A stretch of 64,000 nt of DNA from Acanthosepion lycidas (Eukaryota > Mollusca > Cephalopoda > Sepiida > Sepiidae). The notes under the pieces were generated by a model. The model was not told the DNA's origin, did no database searches, and was given only the letters and a program-made list of their open reading frames with translations. Within the stretch, counting starts at the first letter, position 1, and each line of letters starts with the position of its first letter. The stretch is from assembly GCA_963932145.1 (NCBI GenBank), contig OZ010611.1, positions 56,863,292 through 56,927,291 on the forward strand, in the 5' to 3' direction. The position numbers were made by a program, and so were the translations under genes. Below, piece by piece: positions 1 through 12,690 of the stretch.

Positions 1-1938
1 GTGCCTTGTCTTTACTTTTTTCTACTATATTTAACATTATGTAGAGGCAAGGCCCCCCTCTAAATCTGGATTGAAATTATTTTTCATTCTAATTCATAGA
101 AATGGAGTAGTATGCAATGGTGTCATGTCTTACAACTGTGAGTTAGTAGAAAAATTTGTGGGCACAAAATGGGTGATCAGTGTCTTATACTCTTCTGTTT
201 GTGCCTTGTCTTTAACTTTGTCTTCTATATTTAACATTATGTAGAGGCAAGGCCCCCCTCTAAATCTGGATTGAAATTCTTTTTCATTCAAATTCATAGA
301 AATGGAGTAGCATGCAATGGTGTCATCTCATACAACTGTGAGTTAGTAGAAAAATTTGTGGGCAGAAAATGGGTGATCAGTGTCTTATTCTCTTCTGTTT
401 GTGCCTTGTCTTGAGCTTTTTCTTCTATATTTAACATTATGTAGAGGCAAGGCCCCCCTCTAAATCTGGATTGAAATTATTTTTCATTCTAATTCATAGA
501 AATGGAGTAGCGTGGAATGGTGTCGTCTCATACAAATGTGATTTAGTAGAAAAATTTGTGGGCACAAAATGTGTGATCAGTGACTTATTCACTTCTGTTT
601 GTGCCTTGTCTTTAGCTTTTTCTTCTATATTTAACATTACGTAGAGGCAAGGCCCCCCTCTAAATCTGGATTGAAATTATTTTTCATTCTAATTCATAGA
701 AATGGAGTAGCGTGAAATGATGTCATCTCATAAAACTGTGAGTTAGTAGAAAAATTTGTGGGCACAAAATGGGTGATCAGTGTCTTATTCTCTTCTGTTT
801 GGGCCTTGTCTTTAGCTTTTTCTTCTATATTTAACATTATGTAGAGGCGAGGCCCCCCTCTAAATCTGGATTGAAATTATTTTTCATTCTAATTCATAGA
901 AATGGAGTAGCGTGAAATGATGTCATCTCATAAAACTGTGAGTTAGTAGAAAAATTTGTGGGCACAAAATGGGTGATCAGTGTCTTATTCTCTTCTGTTT
1001 GGGCCTTGTCTTTAGCTTTTTCTTCTATATTTAACATTATGTAGAGGCGAGGCCCCCCTCTAAATCTGGATTGAAATTATTTTTCATTCTAATTCATAGA
1101 AATGGAGTAGCGTGCAATGATGTCATCTCATAAAACTGTGAGTTAGTAGAAAAATTTGTGGGCACAAAATGGGTGATCAGTGTCTTATTCTCTTCTGTTT
1201 GGGCCTTGTCTTTAGCTTTTTCTTCTATATTTAACATTATGTAGAGGCAAGGCCCCCCTCTAAATCTGGATTGAAATTATTTTTCATTCTAATTCATAGA
1301 AATGGAGTAGCGTGGAATGGTGTCGTCTCATACAAATGTGATCTAGTAGAAAAATTTGTGGGCACAAAATGGGTGATCAGTGACTTATTCTCTTCTGTTT
1401 GTGCATTGTCTTTACCTTTTTCTTCTATATTTAACATTATGTAGAGGCAAGGCCACCCTCTAAATCTGGATTGAAATTATTTTTCATTCTAATTCATAGA
1501 AATGGAGTAGCGAGAAATGGTGTCGTCTCATACAAATGTGATTTAGTAGAAAAATTTGAGGGCACAAAATGGGTGAACAGTGTCTTATTCTCTTCTGTTT
1601 GTGCCTTGTCTTTACCTTTTTCTTCTATATTTAACATTATGTAGAGGCAAGGCCCCCCTTTAAATCTGGATTGAAATTATTTTTCATTCTAATTCATAGA
1701 AATGGAGTAGCGTGCAATGGTGTTGTCTCATATAACTGTGAGATAGTAGAAAAATTTGTGGGCACAAAATGGGTGATCAGTGACTTATTCTCTTCTGTTT
1801 GAGCTTTGTCTTTAGCTTTTTCTTCTATATTTAACATTATGTAGAGGCAAGGCCCCCCTCTAAATCTGGATTGAAATTATTTTTCATTTTAATTCATAGA
1901 AATGGAGTAGCGTGCAATGGTGTCGTCTCATACAACTT
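1..1938. repeat. Array segment, left edge, with aaatgtgat-type monomers
   Basis: About ten monomers, all spaced exactly 200 bp. Several carry gtggaatgg or gagaaatgg followed by tacaaatgtgat in place of tacaactgtgag, a variant I see only in the first 3.2 kb or so. The first monomer is cut by the window edge, so the array continues to the left. No gene or other element is present. Confidence 0.9.
661..1260. repeat. Three near-identical neighbouring monomers
   Basis: The 200-bp copies at 661-860 and 861-1060 read identically base for base. They share gtgaaatgatgtcatctc, cataaaactgtg, gggccttgtc and ggcgagg. The third copy (1061-1260) differs at two positions (gtgcaatga, ggcaagg). Neighbouring monomers elsewhere usually differ at many sites, so this is a recent single-monomer amplification or conversion. 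Confidence 0.93.
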
Positions 1939-3992
1939 TGAGTTAGTAGAAAAATTTGTGGGCACAAAATGGGTGATCAGTGTCTTATTCTCTTCTCTTT
2001 GTGCCTTGTCTTTACCTTTTTCTTCTATATTTAACATTATGTAGAGGCTAGGCCCCCCTCTAAATCTGGATTGAAATTATTTTTCATTCTAATTCATAGA
2101 AATGGAGTAGCGTGGAATGGTGTCGTCTCATACAAATGTGATTTAGTAGAAAAATTTGTGGGCACAAAATGTGTGATCAGTGACTTATTCTCTTCTGTTT
2201 GTGCCTTGTCTTTAGCTTTTTCTTCTATATTTAACATTATGTAGAGGCAAGGCCCCCCTCTAAATCTGGATTGAAATTATTTTTCATTCTAATTCATAGA
2301 AATGGAGTAGCGTGCAATGGTGTCGTCTCATACAACTGTGAGTTAGTAGAAAAATTTGTGGGCACAAAATGGGTGATCAGTGTCTTATTCTCTTCTGTTT
2401 GGGCCTTGTCTTTAGCTTTTTCTTCTATATTTAACATTATGTAGAGGCAAGGCCCCCCTCTAAATCTGGATTGAAATTATTTTTCATTCTAATTCATAGA
2501 AATGGAGTAGCGTGCAATGGTGTTGTCTCATACAACTGTGAGATAGTAGAAAAATTTGTGGGCACAAAATGGGTGATCAGTGACTTATTCTCTTCTGTTT
2601 GAGCTTTGTCTTTAGCTTTTTCTTCTATATTTAACATTATGTAGAGGCAAGGCCCCCCTCTAAATCTGGATTGAAATTATTTTTCATTCTAATTCATAGA
2701 AATGGAGTAGCGGGAAATGGTGTCGTCTCATACAAGTGTGAGTTAGTCGAAAAATTTGTGGGCACAAAATGGGTGATCAGTGTCTTATTCTCTTCTGTTT
2801 GTGCCTTGTCTTTAGCTTTTTCTTCTATATTTAACATTATGTAGAGGCAAGGCCCCTCTAAATCTGGATTGAAATTATTTTTCATTCTAATTCATAGAAA
2901 TGGAGTAGCGTGCAATGGTGTCGTCTCATACAACTGTGAGTTAGTAGAAAAATTTGTGGGCACAAAATGGGTGATCAGTGTCTTATTCTCTTCTCTTTGT
3001 GCCTTGTCTTTACCTTTTTCTTCTATATTTAACATTATGTAGAGGCTAGGCCCCCCTCTAAATCTGGATTGAAATTATTTTTCATTCTAATTCATAGAAA
3101 TGGAGTAGCGTGGAATGGTGTCGTCTCATACAAATGTGATTTAGTAGAAAAATTTGTGGGCACAAAATGTGTGATCAGTGACTTATTCTCTTCTGTTTGT
3201 GCCTTGTCTTTAGCTTTTTCTTCTATATTTAACATTATGTAGAGGCAAGGCCCCCCTCTAAATCTGGATTGAAATTATTTTTCATTCTAATTCATAGAAA
3301 TGGAGTAGCGTGCAATGGTGTCGTCTCATACAACTGTGAGTTAGTAGAAAAATTTGTGGGCACAAAATGGGTGATCAGTGTCTTATTCTCTTCTGTTTGG
3401 GCCTTGTCTTTAGCTTTTTCTTCTATATTTAACATTATGTAGAGGCAAGGCCCCCCTCTAAATCTGGATTGAAATTATTTTTCATTCTAATTCATAGAAA
3501 TGGAGTAGCGTGCAATGGTGTTGTCTCATACAACTGTGAGATAGTAGAAAAATTTGTGGGCACAAAATGGGTGATCAGTGACTTATTCTCTTCTGTTTGA
3601 GCTTTGTCTTTAGCTTTTTCTTCTATATTTAACATTATGTAGAGGCAAGGCCCCCCTCTAAATCTGGATTGAAATTATTTTTCATTCTAATTCATAGAAA
3701 TGGAGTAGCGGGAAATGGTGTCGTCTCATACAAGTGTGAGTTAGTCGAAAAATTTGTGGGCACAAAATGGGTGATCAGTGTCTTATTCTCTTCTGTTTGT
3801 GCCTTGTCTTTAGCTTTTTCTTCTATATTTAACATTATGTAGAGGCAAGGCCCCTCTAAATCTGGATTGAAATTATTTTTCATTCTAATTCATAGAAATG
3901 GAGTAGCGTGCAATGGTGTCGTCTCATACAACTGTGAGTTAGTAGAAAAATTTGTGGGCACAAAATGGGTGATCAGTGTCTTATTCTCTTCT
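1939..3992. repeat. 998-bp five-monomer tandem duplication
   Basis: The five monomers from about 1,939 to 2,936 recur at an offset of 998 bp (2,937 to about 3,992, including a short run into the next unit). I found no mismatch inside the tract. Private marks present in both copies are tctctttgtgcc (about 1,993 and 2,991), ggctagg, aaatgtgatttag, gggccttgtc, gagctttgtc, gcgggaaatgg with tagtcgaaa, and the 2-bp shortened C-run at about 2,853 and 3,851. The left limit is actttg versus actgtg (1,938/2,936). The right limit is tctcttt versus tctgttt. Confidence 0.93.
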
Positions 3993-6900
3993 GTTTGTGC
4001 CTTGTCTTTACCTTTTTCTTCTATATTTAACATTATGTAGAGGCAAGGCCCCCCTCTAAATCTGGATTGAAATTATTTTTCATTCTAATTCATAGAAATG
4101 GAGTAGCGTGCAATGGTGTCGTCTCATACAACTGTGAGTTAGTAGAAAAATTTGTGGGCACAAAATGGGTGATCAGTGACTTAGTCTCTTCTGTTTGAGC
4201 CTTGTCTTTATCTTTTTCTTCTATATTTAACATTATGTACAGATCAGGCCCCCCTCTAAATCTGAATTGAAATTATTTTTCTTTCTAATTAATATAAATG
4301 GAGTAGCATGCAATGGTGTCGTCTCATACAACTGTGAGTTAGTAGAAAAATTTGTCGGCACAAAATGGGTGATCATTGACTTCTTCTCTTCTGTTTGTGC
4401 CTTGTCTTTTGCTTTTTCTTCTATATTTAACATTATGTAGAGGCAAGGCCCCCCTCTAAATCTGGCTTGAAATTATTTTTCATTCTAATTCATAGAAATG
4501 GAGTAGCGTGCAATGGTGTCTTCTCATACAACTGTGAGTTAGTAGAAAATTTGTGGGCACAAAATGGGTGATCAGTGTCTTATTCTCTTCTGTTTGTGCC
4601 TTGTCTTTACCTTTTTCTTCTATATTTAACATTATGTAGAGGCAAGGCCACCCTCTAAATCTGGATTGAATTTATTTTTCATTCTAATTCATAGAAATGG
4701 AGTAGCGTGCAATGGTGTCGTCTCATACAACTCTGAGTTAGTAGAAAAATTTGTGGGCACAAAATGGGTGATCAGTGACTCATTCTCTTCTGGTTGAGCC
4801 TTATCTTTAGCTTTTTCTTCTATATTTAACATTATGTACAGGCAAGGCCGCCCTCTAAATCTGGATTGAAATTCTTTTTCATTCTAATTCATAGAAATGG
4901 AGTAGCGTGAAATGGTGTCGTCTCATACAAGTGTGAGTTAGTAGAAAAATTTGTGGGCACAAAATGGGTGATCAGTGTCTTATTCTCTTCTGTTTGTGCC
5001 TTGTCTTTAGCTTTTTCTTCTATATTTAACATTAAGTAGAGGCAAGGCCCCCCTCTAAATCTGGATTGAAATTATTTTTCATTCTAATTCATAGAAATGG
5101 AGTAGCGTGCAATGGTGTCGTCTCATACAACTGTGAGTTAGTAGAAAAATTTGTGGGCACAAATTGGGTGATCAGTGTCTTATTCTCTTCTGTTTGTGCC
5201 TTGTCTTTAGCTTTTTTTCTATATTTAACATTATGTAGAGGGAAGGTCCCCCTCTAAATCTGGATTGAAATTATTTTTCATTCTAATTCATAGAAATGGA
5301 GTAGCGTGCAATGGTGTCGTCTCATACAACTGTGAGGTAGTAGAAAAATTTGTGGGCACAAAATGGGTGATCAGTGACTTATTTTCTTCTGTTTTTGCCT
5401 TGTCTTTAGCTTTTTCTTCTATATTTAACATTATGTAGAGGCAAGGCCCCCCTCTAAATCTGGATTGAAATTATTTTTCATTCTAATTCATAGAAATGGA
5501 GTAGCGTGCAAGGGTGTCGTCTCATACAACTGTGAGTTAGTAGAAAAATTTGTGGGCAGAAAATTGGTGATCAGTGACTTATTCTCTTCTGTTTGTGCCT
5601 TGTCTTTAGCTTTTTCTTCTATATTTAACATTATGTAGAGGCAAGGCCCCCCTCTAAATCTGGATTGAAATTATTTTTCATTCTAATTCATAGAAATGGA
5701 GTAGCGTGCAATGGTGTCGTCTCATACAACTGTGAGTTAGTAGAAAATTTGTGGGCACAAAATGGGTGATCAGTGTCTTATTCTCTTCTGTTTGTCCCTT
5801 GTCTTTAACCTTTTCTTCTATATTTAACATTATGTAGAGGCAAGGCCCCCTGTAAATCTGGATTGAAATCATTTTTCTTTCTAATTCATAGAAATGGAGT
5901 AGCGTGCAATGGTGTCGTCTCATACAACTGTGAATTAGTAGAAAAATTTGTGGGCACAAAATGGGTGATCACTGTCTTATACTCTTCTGTTTGTGCCTTG
6001 TGTTTACCTTTTTCTTCTATATTTAACATTATGTAGAGGCAAGGCTCCCCTGTAAATCTGGATTGAAATTATTTTTCATTCTAATTCATAGAAATGGAGT
6101 AGGGTGCAATGGTGTCGTCTCATACAACTGTGAGTTAGTAGAAAAATTTTTTGGCACAAAATGGGTGATCAATGACTTATTCTGTTCTGTTTGAGCCTTG
6201 TCTTTACCTTTTTCTTCTATATTTAACATTATGTAGAGGCAAGGCCCCCCTCTAAATCTGGTTTGAAATTATTTTTCATTCTAATTCATAGAAATGGAGT
6301 AACGTGCAATGGTGTCGTCTCATACAACTGTGAGTTAGTAGATAAATTTGTGTGCACAAAATGGGTGATCAGTGTCTTATTCTCTTCTGTTTGTGCCTTG
6401 TCTTTACCTTTTTCTTCTATATTTAACATTATGTAGAGGCAATGCCCCCCTCTAAATCTGGATTGAAATTATTTTTCATTCTAATTCATAGAAATGGAGT
6501 AGCGTGCAATGGTGTCGTCTCATACAACTGTGTGTTAGTAGAAAAAATTGTGGGCATTAAGTGGGTGATCAGTGTCTTATTCTCTTCTGTTTGTGCCTTG
6601 TCTTTAGCTTTTTCTTCTATATTTAACATTATGTAGAGGCAAGGCCCCCCCTCTAAATCTGGATGGAAATTATTTTTCATTCTAATTTATAGAAATGGAG
6701 TAGCATGCAATGGTGTCGTCTCATATAACTGTGAGTTAGTAGCAAAATTTTTGGGCACAAAATGGGTGATCACTGACTTATTCTCTTCTGTTTGTGCCTT
6801 GTCTTTAGCTTTTTCTTCTATATTTAACATTATGTAGAGGCAAGGGCCCCCTCTAAATCTGGATTGAAATTATTTTTCATTCAAATTCATAGAAATGGAG

Positions 6901-8081
6901 TAGCGTGCAATGGTGTCGTCTCATACAACTGTGTGTTAGTAGAAAGAATTCGTGGGCAAAAAATGGGTGATCAGTGTCTTATTCTCTTCTGTTAGTGCCT
7001 TGTCTTTACCTTTTTCTTCTATATTTAACATTATGTAGAGGCAAGGACCCCTCTAAATCTGGATTGATATTATTTTTCATTCTAATTCATAGAAATGGAG
7101 TAGCGTGCAATGGTGTCGTCTCATACAACTGTGAGTTAGTAGAAAAATTTGTGGGCACAAAATGGGTGATCAGTGTCTTATTCTCTACTGTTTGTGCCTT
7201 GTCTTTACCTTTTTCTTCTATATTTAACATTATGTAGAGGCAAGGACCCCCTCTAAATCTGGATTGAAATTATTTTTCATTCTAATTCATAGAAAGAGCG
7301 TAGCGTGCAATGGTGTCGTCTCATACAACTGTGAGTTAGTAGAAAAATTTGTGGGCAGAAAATTGGTGATCAGTGACTTATTCTCTTCTGTTTGTGCCTT
7401 GTCTTTAGCTTTTTCTTCTATATATAATATTATGTAGAGGCAAGGCCCCCTCTAAATCTGGATTGAAATTATTTTTCATTCTAATTCATAGAAATGGAGT
7501 AGCGTGCAATGGTCTCGTCTCATACAACTGTAAGTTTGTAGAAAATTTGTGGGCACAAAATGGGTGATCAGTGTCTTTTTCTCTTCTGTTTGTGCCTTGT
7601 CTTTACCTTTTTCTTCTATATTTAACACTATGTAGAGGCAAGGCCCCCCTTTAAATCTGGATTGAAATTATTTTTCATTCTAATTCATAGAAATGGAGTA
7701 GCGTGCATTGGTGTTGTCTCATACAACTGTGAGTCAGTAGAAAAATTTGTGGGCACAAAATGGGTGATCAGTGACTTATTCTCTTCTGTTTGAGCCTTGT
7801 CTTTAGCTTTTTCTTCTATATTTAACATTATGTACAGGGCAGGCCCCCCTCTAAATCTGAATTGAAATTATTTTTCTTTCTAATTCATATAAATGGAGTA
7901 GCATGCAATGGTGTCGTCTCATACAACTGTGAGTTAGTAGAAAAATTTGTCGGCACAAAATGGGTGATCATTGACTTCTTCTCTTCTGTTTGTGCCTTGT
8001 CTTTAGCTTTTTCTTCTATATTTAACATTATGTAGAGGCAAGGCCCCCCTCGAAATGTGGATTGAAATTATTTTTCATTCT
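3993..8081. repeat. Array segment of diverse monomers, first occurrence of several marked variants
   Basis: About 20 monomers with many private variants that return further along: gtgaaatgg with acaagtgtgag (about 4,910, again near 34,255 and 36,455), cacaaattggg (about 5,160, again 9,955), ggcagaaaattgg (about 5,555, again 10,355, 11,150, 14,350 and 37,305), the EcoRI-type change gaattc at 6,946-6,951, and ctctactgtttgtg (about 7,183, again 14,178). One-base losses occur in the A5, T5 and C6 runs. Nothing but satellite is present. Confidence 0.9.
5455..6853. repeat. Multi-monomer module H, first copy
   Basis: Seven consecutive monomers can be told apart by ordered marks: gcagaaaattggtg; a near-consensus unit; ccccctgtaaat with gtgaattag; gtagggtgc with attttttggc; gtaacg with gataaatttgtgtgc; gcaatgcccc with gtgtgttag; and ctggatggaaatt. 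All or part of this order recurs at about 8,052-8,850, 8,851-9,650, 10,251-11,248, 13,249-14,247 and 37,201-39,198. The module therefore behaves as a degenerate higher-order repeat. Confidence 0.8.
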
Positions 8082-9727
8082 AATTCATAGAAATGGAGTA
8101 GCGTGCAATGGTGTCGTCTCATACAACTGCGTGTTAGTAGAAAAATTTGTTGGCACAAAATGTGTGATCAGTGACTTATTCTGTTCTGTTTGAGCCTTGT
8201 CTTTACCTTTTTCTTCTATATTTAACATTATGTAGAGGCAAGGCCCCCCTCGAAATCTGGATTGAAATTATTTTTCATTCTAATTCATAGAAATGGAGTA
8301 ACGTGCAATGGTGTCGTCTCATACAACTGTGAGTTAGTAGATAAATTTGTGTGCACAAAATGGGTGATCAGTGTCTTATTCTCTTCTGTTTGTGCCTTGT
8401 CTTTAACTTTTTCTTCTATATTTAACATTATGTAGAGGCAATGCCCCCCTCGAAATCTGGATTGAAATTATTTTTCTTTCTAATTCATAAAAATGGAGTA
8501 GCGTGCAATGGTGTCGTCTCATACAACTGTGAGTTAGCAGAAAAATATCTGGGCACAAAATGGGCGATCAGTGCCTTATTCTCTTCTGTTTTTGCCTTGT
8601 CTTTACTTTTTCTTCTATATTTAACATTACGTAGAGGCAAGGCCCCCCTCTAAATCTGGATGGAAATTATTTTTAATTCTAATTTATAGAAATGGAGTAG
8701 CATGCAATGTTGTCGTCTCATATAACTGTGACTTAGTAGCAAAATTTGTGGGCACAAAATGGGTGATCACTGACTTATTCTCTTCTGTTTGTGCCTTGTC
8801 TTTAGCTTTTTCTTCTATATTTAACATTATGTAGAGGCAAGGCCCCCCTCTAAATCTGGATTGAAATTATTTTTCATTCAAATTCATAGAAATGGAGTAG
8901 CGTGCAATGGTGTCGTCTCATACAACTGCGTGTTAGTAGAAAAATTTGTTGGCACAAAATGTGTGATCAGTGACTTATTCTGTTCTGTTTGAGCCTTGTC
9001 TTTACCTTTTTCTTCTATATTTAACATTATGTAGAGGCAAGGCCCCCCTCGAAATCTGGATTGAAATTATTTTTCATTCTAATTCATAGAAATGGAGTAA
9101 CGTGCAATGGTGTCGTCTCATACAACTGTGAGTTAGTAGATAAATTTGTGTGCACAGAATGGGTGATCAGTGTCTTATTCTCTTCTGTTTGTGCCTTGTC
9201 TTTAACTTTTTCTTCTATATTTAACATTATGTAGAGGCAATGCCCCCCTCGAAATCTGGATTGAAATTATTTTTCTTTCTAATTCATAAAAATGGAGTAG
9301 CGTGCAATGGTGTCGTCTCATACAACTGTGAGTTAGCAGAAAAATATCTGGGCACAAAATGGGCGATCAGTGCCTTATTCTCTTCTGTTTTTGCCTTGTC
9401 TTTACTTTTTCTTCTATATTTAACATTACGTAGAGGCAAGGCCCCCCTCTAAATCTGGATGGAAATTATTTTTAATTCTAATTTATAGAAATGGAGTAGC
9501 ATGCAATGTTGTCGTCTCATATAACTGTGACTTAGTAGCAAAATTTGTGGGCACAAAATGGGTGATCACTGACTTATTCTCTTCTGTTTGTGCCTTGTCT
9601 TTAGCTTTTTCTTCTATATTTAACATTATGTAGAGGCAAGGCCCCCCTCTAAATCTGGATTGAAATTATTTTTCATTCAAATTCATAGAAATGGAGTAGC
9701 GTGCAATGGTGTCGTCTCATACAACTG
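8082..9727. repeat. 799-bp four-monomer tandem duplication
   Basis: The segment 8,082-8,928 recurs at an offset of 799 bp (8,881-9,727). Shared private marks are actgcgtgttag with tttgttggc and gtgtgatc, gtaacg with gataaatttgtgtgc, the pair gttagcag and aaaatatctgggc, the lost T in ctttactttttcttc, and ggatggaaattatttttaattc with gcaatgttgtc. I noticed one substitution inside (tgcacaaaat at about 8,353 versus tgcacagaat at about 9,152). The second copy ends where actgcgtg gives way to actgtgtg. This is module H duplicated in tandem. Confidence 0.92.
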
Positions 9728-10439
9728 TGTGTTAGTAGAAAGAATTCGTGGGCACAAAATGGGTGATCAGTGTCTTATTCTCTTCTGTTTGTGCCTTGTC
9801 TTTACCTTTTTCTTCTATATTTAACATTATGTAGAGGCAAGGCCCCCCTCTAAATCTGGATTGAAATTATTTTTCATTCTAATTCATAGAAATGGAGTAG
9901 CGTGCAATGGTGTCGTCTCATACAACTGTGAGGTAGTAGAAAAATTTGTGGGCACAAATTGGGTGATCAGTGTCTTATTCTCTTCTGTTTGTGCCTTGTC
10001 TTTAGCTTTTTCTTCTATATTTAACATTATGTAGAGGCAAGGTCCCCCTCTAAATCTGGATTGAAATTATTTTTCATTCTAATTCATAGAAATGGAGTAG
10101 CGTGCAATGGTGTCGTCTCATACAACTGTGAGGTAGTAGAAAAATTTGTGGGCACAAAATGGGTGATCAGTGATTTATTCTCTTCTGTTTGTGCCTTGTC
10201 TTTAGCTTTTTCTTCTATATTTAACATTATGTAGACGCAAGGCCCCCCTCTAAATCTGGCTTGAAATTATTTTTCATTCTAATTCATAGAAATGGTGTAG
10301 CGTGCAATGGTGTCGTCTCATACAACTGTGAGTTAGTAGAAAAATTTGTGGGCAGAAAATTGGTGATCAGTGACTTATTCTCTTCTGTTTGTGCCTTGTC
10401 TTTAGCTTTTTCTTCTATATTTAACATTATGTAGAGGCA
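9728..10439. repeat. Array segment homologous to about 5.05-5.65 kb
   Basis: After the second gaattc variant (9,742-9,747) come monomers with gtgaggtag, cacaaattggg, a ggtccccc junction and ggcttgaaatt with ggtgtagcg. The cacaaattggg, ggtccccc, gtgaggtag series has the same order as at about 5,056-5,455, so an offset of roughly 4.8 kb links the two places. Confidence 0.8.
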
Positions 10440-12690
10440 AGGCCCCCTCTAAATCTGGATTGAAATTATTTTTCATTCTAATTCATAGAAATGGAGTAGC
10501 GTGCAATGGTGTCGTCTCATACAACTGTGAATTAGTAGAAAAATTTGTGGGCACAAAATGGGTGATCAGTGTCTTATTCTCTTCTGTTTGTGCCTTGCCT
10601 TACCTTTTTCTTCTATATTTAACATTATGTAGAGGCAAGGCCCCCCTGTAAATCTGGATTGAAATTATTTTTCATTCTAATTCATAGAAATGGAGTAACG
10701 TGCAATGGTGTCGTCTCATACAACTGTGAGTTAGTAGATAAATTTGTGTGCACAAAATGGGTGATCAGTGTCTTATTCTCTTCTGTTTGTGCCTTGTCTT
10801 TACCTTTTTCTTCTATATTTAACATTATGTAGAGGCAATGCTCCCCTCTAAATCTGTATTGAAATTATTTTTCATTCTCATTCATAGAAATGGAGTAGCG
10901 TGCAATGGTGTCGTCTCATACAACTGTGTGTTAGTAGAAAAATTTGTGGGCATAAAGTGGGTGATCAGTGTCTTATTCTCTTCTGTTTGTGCCTTGTCTT
11001 TAGCTTTTTCTTCTATATTTAACATTATGTAGAGGCAAGGCCCCCCTCTAAATCTGGATGGAAATTATTTTTCATTCTAATTTATAGAAATGGAGTAGCG
11101 TGCAATGGTGTCGTCTCATACAACTGTGAGGTAGTAGCAAAATTTGTGGGCAGAAAATTGGTGATCAGTGACTTATTCTCTTCTGTTTGAGCCTTGTCTT
11201 TAGCTTTTTCTTCTATATTTAACATTATGTACAGGGCAGGCCCACCTCTAAATCTGAATTGAAATTATTTTTCATTCTAATTCATATAAATGGAGTAGCA
11301 TGCAATGGTGTCGTCTCATACAACTGTGACTTAGTAGAAAAATTTGTCGGCACAAAATGGGTGATCATTGACTTCTTCTCTTCTGTTTGTGCCTTGTCTT
11401 TAGCTTTTTCTTCTGTATTTAACATTATGTAGAGGCAAGGCCCGCCTCTAAATCTGGATTGAAATTATTTTTCATTCTAATTCATAGAAATGGAGTAGCG
11501 TGGAATGGTGTCGTCTCATACAACTGTGAGTTAGTAGAAAAATTTGTGGGCACAAAATGGGTGATCAGTGTCTTATTCTCTTCTGTTTGTGCCTTGTCTT
11601 TAACCTTTTCTTCTATATTTAACATTATGTAGAGGCAAGGCCCCCCTCTAAATCTGGATTGAAATTATTTTTCATTCTAATTCTTAGAAATGGAGTAGCA
11701 TGCAATGGTGTCGTCTCATACAACTGTGAATTAGTAGAAAAATTTGTGAGCACAAAATATTTGATCAGAGACTTATTCTCTTCTGTTTGTGCCTTGTCTT
11801 TAACCTTTTCTTCTATATTTAACTTTATGTAGAGGCTAGGCCACCCTCTAAATCTGGATTGAAATTATTTTTCATTCTAATTCATAGAAATGGAGTCGCG
11901 TGCAATGGTGTCGTCTCATACAACTGTGAGTTAGCAGAAAAATTTCTGGGCACAAAATGGGGGATCAGTGTCTTATTCTCTTCTGTTTTTGCCTTGTCTT
12001 TACTTTTTCTTCTATATTTAACATTACGTAGAGGCAATGCCCCCCTCTAAATCTGGATTGAAATTATTTTTCATTCTAATTCATAGAAATGGAGTAGCAT
12101 GCAATGGTGTCGTCTCATACAACTGTGTGTTAGTAGAAAAATTTGTCGGCATAAAATGGGTGATCAGTGTCTTATTCTCATCTGTTTGTGCCTTGTCTTT
12201 AGCTTTTTCTTCTATATTTAACATTATGTAGAGGCTAGGCCCCCCTCTAAATCTGGATTGAAATTATTCCTCATTCTAATTCATAGAAATGGAGTAACGT
12301 GCAATGGTTTCGTCACATACAACTGTGAGTTACTAGAAAAATTTGTGGGCACAAAATGGGTGATCAGTGTCTTATTCTCTTCTGTTTGTGCCTTGTCTTT
12401 ACCTTTTTCTTCTATATTTAACATTATGTAGAGGCAAGGCCCCCCTCTAAATCTGGATTGCAATTATTTCTCATTCTAATTCATAGAAATGGAGTAGCAT
12501 GCAATGGTGTCGTCTCATACAACTGTGAGTTAGTAGAAAAATTTGTGGACACAAAATGGGTGATCAGTGTCTTATTCTCTTCTGTTTGTGCCTTGTCTTT
12601 ACCTTTTTCTTCTATATTTGACATTATGTAGAGGCAAGGCCACCCTTTAAATCTGGATTGAAATTATTTTTCATTCTAATTCATAGAAAT
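10440..12690. repeat. About 2.25 kb segment, copy 1 of a pair spaced about 3 kb
   Basis: This segment pairs with 13,239-15,685. Shared private marks in order are the shortened ttgccttacc, gcaatg junction with cataaagtggg, ctggatggaaatt, gggcaggcccacctc with tcatataaatgg and gatcattgacttc, tctgtattt, gtggaatgg, gttagcag with tttctgggc, ggctagg with attattcctc, gtttcgtcac with gttactag, ggattgcaatt, and tttgtggacac. Offsets are 2,799 before the inserted monomer, 2,999 after it and 3,199 in a short internal part. Confidence 0.88.

Noticed and set aside
2694-2885. Reverse-strand frames of 60-93 codons (regions reading MLNIEEK)
   Set aside because: They are the opposite strand of the same monomers, with lengths set by fixed stop positions. 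The 90-93 codon cases only arise where a 1-bp loss joins two frames.
5066-5257. Forward frames of 63-70 codons (start region reading MKLFF or MPPSK), repeated dozens of times
   Set aside because: They are the satellite read in one frame. Many begin at TTG, they lie within one monomer, they are destroyed or shifted by 1-bp indels in neighbouring copies, and they have no promoter, intron or domain context.
6946-6951. gaattc at 6,946 and 9,742 as a possible insertion or attachment site
   Set aside because: It is a 1-bp insertion with two substitutions in the A5T3 tract. The second occurrence belongs to a duplicated stretch, and no foreign DNA is present.
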